Part shown: piece after piece, positions 36,080 through 43,119 of the stretch
How the letters are laid out: every line of letters starts with the position of its first letter
Numbering within the stretch: the first letter of the stretch is position 1
Assembly: GCA_947449575.1 (NCBI GenBank)
Contig: CANFRV010000023.1
Coordinates: 1 to 61,983 of the forward strand
Direction: 5' to 3'
DNA from: Flavobacteriales bacterium
GTDB lineage: Bacteria; Bacteroidota; Bacteroidia; Flavobacteriales_D; Crocinitomicaceae
Length of the DNA stretch: 61,983 nucleotides
Notes under the pieces: generated by a model
Seen by the model: the letters and a program-made list of their open reading frames with translations, nothing else
What the model was told of the DNA's origin: nothing
The model's database searches: none
Translations under genes and position numbers: made by a program

Positions 36080-36390
36080 ATGTAGATTATTTGTTTTTAA
36101 TTGTCACGAAAATCGCGCTAGCAGTACCCACGTGAATAGCCATTTTGCACATCAACTCTTTTGAATACCGTTGTCGCCTTGGGAAGAATGATGATTGATA
36201 CGCATAGGGTATTTCATATATTTGTTTATTAAAAGAATTAATAAACAAAAATATAAGTTTTAATTGATGTAGGGTAATTTAAATCATAGTATTTGATGAA
36301 TTTATTGGAATTAATGGTGATTATCGATTATTTTTCGACAACAAATAAAACGAAATCACTAAATTTGAGGACGTTTCAAATAGTAATACT
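36080..36390. other. Divergent intergenic region
   Basis: 311 nt between a minus-strand GT2 and a plus-strand GT-C-like gene. The only strong feature is the 12-nt-arm inverted repeat at 36221-36249. No full TTG / TAnnTTTG promoter pair was found for either gene. Confidence 0.6.
36221..36249. promoter_or_regulatory. Perfect inverted repeat, 12-nt arms
   Basis: TTTGTTTATTAA, a 5-nt loop AAGAA, then TTAATAAACAAA, an exact match. All AT except two bases. No T-run makes it a classic terminator in either direction. Its place between divergent genes would fit an operator or a shared terminator-like barrier. Confidence 0.5.
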
Positions 36391-38334
36391 ATGTCAATAC
36401 TTCTTCTTTACGCATTTTTTAGTTTGTTTTTTACGCTGCAAATTCGAAATGCAGAAAAACGAACAATTGAAAATTTTATAATTACGGCTGTTGTCTTTTC
36501 TTGCGTACTTGTCTTTTCTTCTGAAGTATTGAGTTATTTTAAGCGATTAAACTTTCAATTTATTCTAGGTTTTTGGCTCTTATTTTCTGTACTATTAAGT
36601 ATAGGTCTTCGTCGCAATAAAGGTGCGTTGATTAATTTCTTAAAATCGAAAAAATCGCTCATCAGTACTAAATTTCGTTCTGCTAGTTTTTTTACAAAAA
36701 TCAGTGTATTTTCGACTGCCATCTTGCTACTAGTGGTTTTGTTACAGGGAATAGTGTATCCGCCAAATAATTGGGATTCATTATCTTACCACATGAGTAG
36801 GACCTATCATTGGATGAATCATGAAAGCTTTGAAAATTTCCCGACTCATATTATCCGGCAGTTATATCAACCTTGTTTAAGTGAATATTTTATTTTTCAA
36901 GTAAATATTCTCAATGGAAATGATTATTTTTCTAATACGGTTCAATTTAGTTTTTTCTTGTTTTCAATAATTGCCTTGCTCTGTATTATACGTGCGGTAG
37001 GTTTGCCAAGTAAAATGTATTTACCAACAATTATTTTAGGTCTTACCATTCCTGAAGCTTTATTGCAGGCATCTAGCACTCAAAATGACATTGTTCATAG
37101 TTTCTTTATTTTGACCTCCATTTTATACGCCATAAAAACATATCAAAATTCTTCATTTTTTAATTATTTCATGTTTGGAAGTGCTGTCGGATTAGCGCTA
37201 CTTTCTAAAGCAATCGCTTACATTTATCTACCGATTTTAGTACTCTTTTTTGGAATTGCTATTTTAGGGAAGGTACTAAAAAACAAAAACTGGAGTAGTC
37301 TAAAATATGCTTTTATTTCCATCGGGATGGTTTTTCTCATTAATTTCGGTCACACCTCACGCAATTATGCGTATAGCGCAGACATAATGGGTACGGATAA
37401 AAAAGAGAGTGAAGATTATCTTTGCACTACCTTTTCAATTAAAAACTCGATTTCGATTACAGTTAAAAATATCGGTTTGCATCTAGATCCTTTTTTTGTT
37501 GGAGATATTGGAAATAAATTAATAGAAAAATTTCATTTGGTGCTCGGGATGGAAATCAATGACCCTACAACCAATTTGTTTAATATCAAATTTACGTGTA
37601 AGCCCGGATTAAAGCACCATGAAGATTTTCAGCCAAATTTTTTACATTGGGTATTCATTACTTTTTCTTCCATTCTGCTGATAGGAATGTTTTTTAAGTC
37701 TGCGAAAAATAAAGAATTAAGAATTAGTATGCTCTATATATCACTGATCAGTATTCAGTTTATTTTTTTCTGTACTCTTTTGCTATGGGAACCTTGGAAT
37801 ACTAGGCTGCATCTTCCCTTATTTTTCAGCTCTATTCCGATCATAATTTTTGCATTTTATAAATCTCCGGTTTTTTATAAAATGAGGAATGTACTATATA
37901 TTCTTGTATTAGGCTTTGCATTTACGGTGATTCTTTTTAATTATAATAGGCCTATTATAACATCGAAGACCAGTTCAAAAATCAAGATCAATGACGACCG
38001 TTATAAAAAATATTTTGCAAATAATTTGGAGTTGTATCCTGAATATAAAGCGTGTGTGAGTCAACTTCATAGACAAAAAATAAAGTCGATAGGATTAATT
38101 ATTCATATTGATACATGGGAGTATCCGCTTTACAGCACTTTTTTAGTGGATAAAATAAAATCAGAACATATTAATGTGGATAATTTAACGAAAAATGTAC
38201 CTACTAAAAAGGAGAAAATCACGTGTATAATTTCAAATACCATTAATAAGTCAGAGCTTCAGTATGGAGGACATAGATTTATAAATTCTTCAAAAAAGAA
38301 TAAAAACATTTGGATGTACCTTAAATCCGAGTAA
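36391..38334 (+). CDS. GT-C-like membrane glycosyltransferase (GT39/PMT-like)
   Basis: 647 aa with about ten to twelve helices and a soluble tail of about 120 residues. The first extracytoplasmic loop reads NNWDSLSYHMSRTYHWMNHE, the acidic-residue loop expected of GT-C enzymes. FPTHIIRQLYQPCLSEYFI follows and is typical of a PMT_2/GT39-like subgroup. Such enzymes use polyprenyl-phosphate-linked sugars, which the DPM1-like GT2 proteins nearby (34877, 33200) could supply. The acceptor is unknown. Confidence 0.75.
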   Translation: MSILLLYAFFSLFFTLQIRNAEKRTIENFIITAVVFSCVLVFSSEVLSYFKRLNFQFILGFWLLFSVLLSIGLRRNKGALINFLKSKKSLISTKFRSASFFTKISVFSTAILLLVVLLQGIVYPPNNWDSLSYHMSRTYHWMNHESFENFPTHIIRQLYQPCLSEYFIFQVNILNGNDYFSNTVQFSFFLFSIIALLCIIRAVGLPSKMYLPTIILGLTIPEALLQASSTQNDIVHSFFILTSILYAIKTYQNSSFFNYFMFGSAVGLALLSKAIAYIYLPILVLFFGIAILGKVLKNKNWSSLKYAFISIGMVFLINFGHTSRNYAYSADIMGTDKKESEDYLCTTFSIKNSISITVKNIGLHLDPFFVGDIGNKLIEKFHLVLGMEINDPTTNLFNIKFTCKPGLKHHEDFQPNFLHWVFITFSSILLIGMFFKSAKNKELRISMLYISLISIQFIFFCTLLLWEPWNTRLHLPLFFSSIPIIIFAFYKSPVFYKMRNVLYILVLGFAFTVILFNYNRPIITSKTSSKIKINDDRYKKYFANNLELYPEYKACVSQLHRQKIKSIGLIIHIDTWEYPLYSTFLVDKIKSEHINVDNLTKNVPTKKEKITCIISNTINKSELQYGGHRFINSSKKNKNIWMYLKSE

Positions 38335-38464
38335 ATTTTTAACTAGTTGAATTGAAAATCGGCAAGAGTTTTTGAAGTATATATATTTTTGGCTAGTATC
38401 TATTTGAAAATAAAAATGGTTACATTTACTTGTCTAATTTAAAAGCAGATAATTTTACATTTGT

Positions 38465-39421
38465 ATGGAAAACGAAAATTCAGAGTATTTTTTCGAAAAA
38501 CTAGATCAAAATAAAATAGATGATCTATTGTTTTTATTTAAAGAAGTTTTTAATTCCTTTCCTTCAAAAGATGAAATAGCAGATAAGCATAAGAATTGTC
38601 ATGGACAAGAAAAATTTATTGGATATATAGCATACGATCGTTTAAGCAAGAAACCTGCTGCTTTTTATGGCGTTTTCCCTTTATATGCAATAGTGAAAGG
38701 ACAAAAAATATTAATTGCACAATCGGGCGATACCATGACGCATCCAAGCCATCAAAAAAAAGGGTTATTTTTTCAATTGGCTAAGAAAACATTCGAGTTT
38801 TGCTTACAGAATGAAATTAAAATGATTTTTGGTTTCCCAAATTCTGTATCTCATCCTTTATTTATAAATAAATTAGGTTTTTCTGAAACAAAGCAGCTCG
38901 TCAATAGCACATTATTTGAGAATAAGTTGGAAGTATGTCGATTTTCTCAAAAGAATAAAACGATGGCGAAAATTCATAATTTTCATTTAAAATGTATACT
39001 ATTATTTTTTTCTAGGGGTAAGTCTTTTCAAAATTCAAACGCAATTTTTGAAAATGAAAAGGCATACATGTTACACGATAGTGTTTATCATAAATGGAAA
39101 TCCAGCACCAATAAATTTTTCTTAAAAATCCATGGAGTAAATGTGTGGATTAGTTGTGCTCAAAATCAAATTGCAATTGGTGACATAGAACTTCTTAATG
39201 AACAAGATTTAGAGAAGGTCCTTCGCAAATTGAAAATCCTAACCTTCTTATTAGGGTATCGATTTTTGTCGATTGGAGGGAGTGAAGACAGTTATTTAAT
39301 CAAATTATTGAAAGGAAAATATGAGCAATTACCTTCTTATACGCCTATTTTTTTAGATCTGTCAGATTCATTGCCTCATTCAAGTTTCTTATTTTTAAAT
39401 TCAGACGTTGATGTTTTCTAA
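38465..39421 (+). CDS. GNAT-family N-acetyltransferase
   Basis: 318 aa. AQSGDTMTHPSHQKKGLFFQ (about residues 86-105) followed by LAKKTFEF is GNAT motif A with a relaxed acetyl-CoA loop (HQKKGLF). NSVSHPLFINKLGF matches motif B of such proteins. The second half has no clear assignment. Members of this type occur in polysaccharide loci and may N-acetylate amino sugars. It overlaps the next gene by about 11 nt, so they act as a pair. Confidence 0.8.
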   Translation: MENENSEYFFEKLDQNKIDDLLFLFKEVFNSFPSKDEIADKHKNCHGQEKFIGYIAYDRLSKKPAAFYGVFPLYAIVKGQKILIAQSGDTMTHPSHQKKGLFFQLAKKTFEFCLQNEIKMIFGFPNSVSHPLFINKLGFSETKQLVNSTLFENKLEVCRFSQKNKTMAKIHNFHLKCILLFFSRGKSFQNSNAIFENEKAYMLHDSVYHKWKSSTNKFFLKIHGVNVWISCAQNQIAIGDIELLNEQDLEKVLRKLKILTFLLGYRFLSIGGSEDSYLIKLLKGKYEQLPSYTPIFLDLSDSLPHSSFLFLNSDVDVF

Positions 39422-40316
39422 AATAATTGAACGATTAAAATATTTCTTTTTTGATGTCGAAAATGATTGGGAAATAGGCTTTTCAAAAGTACCTATTGAA
39501 CATTTTTTGTCAAATAATCAACCAAAGATGAATTGGCTTAAAATGCCAAGAAATGTATTTTGGGCTGACCCTTTTGGGATGCATCTAGAAGATAAATATT
39601 TTGTTTTTTATGAAGAATTTAATAAAATAAAAGACTACGGAACGATTAATTGTTTAGTACTAAATAAGCAATTTGAAATTATTGAAAACAAAGTAATTAT
39701 TGATGAGGGTGTTCATTTTTCTTTTCCATATCTCTTGCAGTGGAAAGGTGAATATTATATGCTGCCTGAAACATGTCAAAAAAATGAAATTTCACTATAT
39801 AAATCAAGTAACTTTCCGTTTGAATGGAAACAAGAAAAAGTACTTCTAAAAATTCCTGGTATGGACAATGTACTTTTTCATCATTCCGGTAAATGGTGGT
39901 TGGTATACTCATCAGCTAACTCTGAAACAGAAAGCATCTATTATGTGCGATCTAATAACGATCTATTGGGAGATTGGGAAAAATGTGAGGAGCAGATAGT
40001 ACACGGTTCACTCTATAATTCTAGATCTGGAGGAAGCGTATTTGAGCATAAGGATGAATTGTTTAGAATAATGCAAAATTGTACGGATAGTTATGGGCAA
40101 TCAGTCGTAATAAATAAAATAGTTAATCTTTCAGAAACAGATTTTAGAGAAGAAGCCATAAAAGAAATTAAATTGACATCATATTTAAACACGGGTTTCC
40201 ATACGATTTCAAAATGTGGTTCTGTTTCATTCATCGATCGAAGAAGAGAGAGATTGTTTTTAAAACCAATTGGCAAGATTTTCAAATCGGTATTTTCAAA
40301 ATTTACTTCATCGTAA
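39411..40316 (+). CDS. Beta-propeller protein like the sugar-binding domain of GIPC glucosamine transferase
   Basis: About 301 aa from ATG 39411 (a TTG one codon upstream is possible). FWADPFGMHLEDKYFVFYEE (about residues 43-62) and later VLFHHSGKWWLVYSS, GSLYNSRSGGSVF, FRIMQNC are five-bladed-propeller repeats like those of GH43-type folds. In annotation this family is named after plant glucosamine inositolphosphorylceramide transferase 1. It often sits beside sugar-modifying transferases in bacterial polysaccharide loci. Role here: a carbohydrate-acting or carbohydrate-binding protein coupled to the GNAT gene. The actual reaction is unknown. Confidence 0.72.
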   Translation: MFSKIIERLKYFFFDVENDWEIGFSKVPIEHFLSNNQPKMNWLKMPRNVFWADPFGMHLEDKYFVFYEEFNKIKDYGTINCLVLNKQFEIIENKVIIDEGVHFSFPYLLQWKGEYYMLPETCQKNEISLYKSSNFPFEWKQEKVLLKIPGMDNVLFHHSGKWWLVYSSANSETESIYYVRSNNDLLGDWEKCEEQIVHGSLYNSRSGGSVFEHKDELFRIMQNCTDSYGQSVVINKIVNLSETDFREEAIKEIKLTSYLNTGFHTISKCGSVSFIDRRRERLFLKPIGKIFKSVFSKFTSS

Positions 40317-40326
40317 TCTATAGTTT

Positions 40327-41463
40327 GTGAAAATAGTACACATCATTCCTTCCTTAGCTTGCGGAGGTGCAGAAATTTTAATGGGCAACATTGCAATTGA
40401 ACAGGCTCAAACAGGTCATGAAGTGAATATTATTGTATTAGAAAAATTAAATGATTCCTTTTTAAAATATCCACTGAAGGAGCAGTTAAAAAATTTAGTA
40501 AAAATTATTGACATGGATGTAAACATTTCATTTTCTTTCCTGAAAAATGAATTAGTAGTAAGCAACAAATCATTTGATGAATTTTTGACTAATTTTCAGC
40601 CTGAAATTGTACATTCTCATTTATTTATGTCAGAATTAATTTCACGAAATAATCTTCTAGCAGGCGTAAAATACTTCACGCATTGTCATAATAATATGCC
40701 GCAATTTAACTTTCTGGAAAAGAAAAAATTTAAAAGAAGAATAACAGATTTTCGGGAGTATAAATGGCTGATGAAGAAGTATATGGAATGTGGTAATCAC
40801 TTTATCACCATTTCAAAGGATACGCATGCTTTTTATAAAAAATGGGTGCATTCAACGATACGTGATCATATTTATTTCTTAAAAAATGGCATTAATACCT
40901 CGATATATTATTCAAATAAGGAGAAAATAAATGAGCCAATTTTTCAATTAATCACAGTAGGTACTTTGCTTAAAAACAAGGGGCATTCGTTTTTAATTGA
41001 TTGCGTCAATGAGTTAGTAAATGAAGGGATAGAAATACAATTGAGCATTGTAGGCGATGGACCTGAGATGTCTGAATTAGCAGGAAAAATAGAGATGTTG
41101 GGTTTGAAAAAGAACATTTTTTTAATAGGGAATGTGGGAAATGTAAATGATTATTTAAGTCAAGCACATCTATATGTGCATGCAGCTTTTAAAGAAGCTT
41201 TTGGCTTGGTTTTAATAGAAGCAATGGCGTCGGAATTACCTGTAATAGCTACAAATGGGGGAGGAAACAAAGATTTGATTATAAATGATTACAATGGTTA
41301 TTTACTTGAAAGACGAGATGTTGAGCAATTTAATGAGAAAATTAAATTTCTACTAAATAATCCCGCAGCAAGAGTGAAATTGGGAGAAAATGCAATTGAT
41401 TTTTCAAAGTCCTTTGATATCAAAGAATACGTGATTAAACTGCACGAAATGTATTTAAAATAA
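40327..41463 (+). CDS. Glycosyltransferase family 4
   Basis: 378 aa, GTG start. HIIPSLACGGAEILMGNIA is the GT4 N-terminal glycine loop. LLKNKGHSFLIDCV and the donor EX7E motif EAFGLVLIE with AMASELPVIATNGGG (about residues 294-316) are clear. Its 3' end overlaps the minus-strand HisF-like gene tail to tail by 9 nt. Confidence 0.94.
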   Translation: MKIVHIIPSLACGGAEILMGNIAIEQAQTGHEVNIIVLEKLNDSFLKYPLKEQLKNLVKIIDMDVNISFSFLKNELVVSNKSFDEFLTNFQPEIVHSHLFMSELISRNNLLAGVKYFTHCHNNMPQFNFLEKKKFKRRITDFREYKWLMKKYMECGNHFITISKDTHAFYKKWVHSTIRDHIYFLKNGINTSIYYSNKEKINEPIFQLITVGTLLKNKGHSFLIDCVNELVNEGIEIQLSIVGDGPEMSELAGKIEMLGLKKNIFLIGNVGNVNDYLSQAHLYVHAAFKEAFGLVLIEAMASELPVIATNGGGNKDLIINDYNGYLLERRDVEQFNEKIKFLLNNPAARVKLGENAIDFSKSFDIKEYVIKLHEMYLK

Positions 41464-42213
41464 TTTTTTGATTTCGTCTTTAGTAGGATATGTAATCAAT
41501 ACTGCACGATGGGCTTTTTGATAGACAAATAGACTTCCTGCAGCAACAGCAGAGGCACCAGCTGTTTTGGCTTCCTTTAAATCTGCCAATGCACCAGCTC
41601 CTCCAAGCGCAACAAGGGGTATTTTCAGTGTGCTTGCAATCGATTGAATGAGCGATAAATCATATCCTAGCATTGTCCCGTCCTTATCGATTGAATTCAA
41701 GATAATTTCCCCAACCCCAGCGTCCTCCATTTTTTTTGCGTATTCCAGGGGTGAAATTTTTGTATTGACATTCCCGGAATTCACAAAGACCGTTTGTTTT
41801 TTACTCAACCACGCTTTTTTCACATCCATGGATGCAATAATACTTTGGCTGCCAAAAACATGCACTGCTTCTGAAATTAATTTTTCGTTATGAAAAGCGG
41901 CACTATTTAAAATAATTTTTTCAATACCTAAGTTAAATAATTTTTCGATTTCACCAAGGGAGGTAATTCCGCCACCATATCCCAAAGGCATGAAGCATTC
42001 AGTTGATATTTCAGAAAGTAATTTAAAATTTGGGCCACGTTTTTCTTGCGTTGCTGTAATGTCTAAAAACACTAATTCATCCACTTCCTTGTCATTGAAA
42101 ATTTTAATGGCATTGATAGGATCACCAATGTAGGATGGGTTTTTAAATTGTACCGTTTTTACTAGGCCATTTCCTTTTAATAATAAACAGGGTATAACTC
42201 TAGTACTTAACAT
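41455..42213 (-). CDS. hisF: HisF-like protein (WbuZ type) of sugar amidation
   Basis: 252 aa, (beta/alpha)8 barrel. It begins MLSTRVIPCLLLKGNGLVKT. True HisF has Asp at position 11 (CLDV) as a catalytic residue for imidazole ring closure. Here it is Leu11, while the second Asp (SMDVKK) is kept. That is the pattern of HisF-like partners in O-antigen loci, which pass ammonia to an N-acetyl-sugar amidotransferase rather than make histidine. PLGYGGGI and VALGGAGALADL are phosphate-binding loops. The start overlaps the HisH-like stop by 7 nt, and the WbpG-like partner is the divergent fusion gene at 43120. Confidence 0.93.
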   Translation of the reverse strand: MLSTRVIPCLLLKGNGLVKTVQFKNPSYIGDPINAIKIFNDKEVDELVFLDITATQEKRGPNFKLLSEISTECFMPLGYGGGITSLGEIEKLFNLGIEKIILNSAAFHNEKLISEAVHVFGSQSIIASMDVKKAWLSKKQTVFVNSGNVNTKISPLEYAKKMEDAGVGEIILNSIDKDGTMLGYDLSLIQSIASTLKIPLVALGGAGALADLKEAKTAGASAVAAGSLFVYQKAHRAVLITYPTKDEIKKLF

Positions 42214-42821
42214 TTTTCAATGAAATTTTTAATGAGTTGCATGCCAAATTTATGACTTTTCTCTGGGTGAAATTGCACTCCAATAATATTTTCTTTAAAA
42301 ATTCCTGAAGCAAATGAATAGCCAAATTTAGTTGTCGTTAAAACATTCTCATCACTCTCACACACCGCATGATACGAATGAACAAAATAAAATCTTGGAT
42401 CATCATGGTATCCTCCGCTTAACCTATGTGAAGTAGAAAAAATGGTGTCATTCCAACCCATGTGTGGGACTTTTAAATCAGGAAAATCGGAGATTTTAAA
42501 TTTCACCGTTTTCGCATTTATCCAACCCAATCCTTTTACATCGCCTTCTTCACTTGAGTTAGTTAATAATTGCATGCCTAAGCAAATTCCCAAAATGGGA
42601 GTTTTTTCTACAAGGGCTTTTTGATTTAAGACTGGGATTAAGTTCATTTCTTTTAAATTACTCATTGCTTTTTCAAATGACCCAACTCCAGGTAAAATAA
42701 TTTTTGAAGCACTAGAAATGACATCAATATCAGAAGAAATAACGGACGAATGGCCAATTTTTTTGATGATATTGCTAATGGAACCGAGATTCCCCATCTT
42801 ATAATCTATGATCACAATCAT
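42207..42821 (-). CDS. hisH: HisH-like glutamine amidotransferase (WbuY type)
   Basis: 204 aa, class I glutaminase. The Cys nucleophile is in GICLGMQLL (about residue 81) and the His-Glu pair in GVQFHPEKSH. It would release ammonia from glutamine for the HisF-like protein encoded next in the same unit. No other histidine genes are present, so the pair most likely works with the WbpG-like domain at 43120 to turn an N-acetyl group into an acetamidino group (known for WbuXYZ and WbpG/HisH2/HisF2 systems; its use here is inference). Confidence 0.93.
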   Translation of the reverse strand: MIVIIDYKMGNLGSISNIIKKIGHSSVISSDIDVISSASKIILPGVGSFEKAMSNLKEMNLIPVLNQKALVEKTPILGICLGMQLLTNSSEEGDVKGLGWINAKTVKFKISDFPDLKVPHMGWNDTIFSTSHRLSGGYHDDPRFYFVHSYHAVCESDENVLTTTKFGYSFASGIFKENIIGVQFHPEKSHKFGMQLIKNFIEKC

Positions 42822-43000
42822 AGCTCAAAGTTAATGAATTATTTGTTTTCGGTTTATAAATACAAGGGTTAATTTCGATAAAATAGTGTTTTATAGTAGT
42901 TTATTTTTGATTTAAAAGCACTATTTGAAAGCGAGAATTTACGCATCACTGCTAAAAGTTGGTTAAATGAGTAAATTCGATTATGCACAAGACCAAATAG

Positions 43001-43038
43001 TTCAATCGATAAAGAGAAATTTCTCTTTATCGATTGAA
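43001..43038. promoter_or_regulatory. Perfect 38-nt palindrome between divergent amidation genes
   Basis: The left arm TTCAATCGATAAAGAGAAA is followed at once by its exact reverse complement, with no loop and no mismatch over 19+19 nt. It lies 180 nt from the HisH-like start and 82 nt from the fusion gene's ATG. No T-run follows on the plus strand, so a simple terminator is unlikely. An operator or a cruciform-forming site for both transcripts is possible. Confidence 0.6.
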
Positions 43039-43075
43039 AAGTTAGGGAATTACCTTTTTTTCTAGCGTTTCTTTT

Positions 43076-43083
43076 TATATTTG
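43076..43083 (+). promoter_or_regulatory. Bacteroidota -7 element for the GT4-WbpG fusion
   Basis: TATATTTG matches TAnnTTTG exactly. Transcription would start near 43088-43090, after the TTG at 43081, which supports translation from ATG 43120 (or 43090). No good TTG is visible 17-23 nt upstream, so the -33 part is poor. Confidence 0.45.
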
Positions 43084-43119
43084 TTAAAAATGGTAGTTAG
43101 ATTATCCTTTTATGCTCAA

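Noticed and set aside
38456-38463. TACATTTG as promoter of the GNAT gene, with TTG 23 nt upstream
   Set aside because: The start of transcription would fall after the ATG at 38465 and no good later start exists, so it is probably not this gene's promoter, or the match is by chance.
41455-42821. HisH/HisF as histidine biosynthesis genes
   Set aside because: No other his genes are nearby, HisF lacks Asp11, and a WbpG-like amidotransferase domain is next door. Sugar amidation is the better reading.
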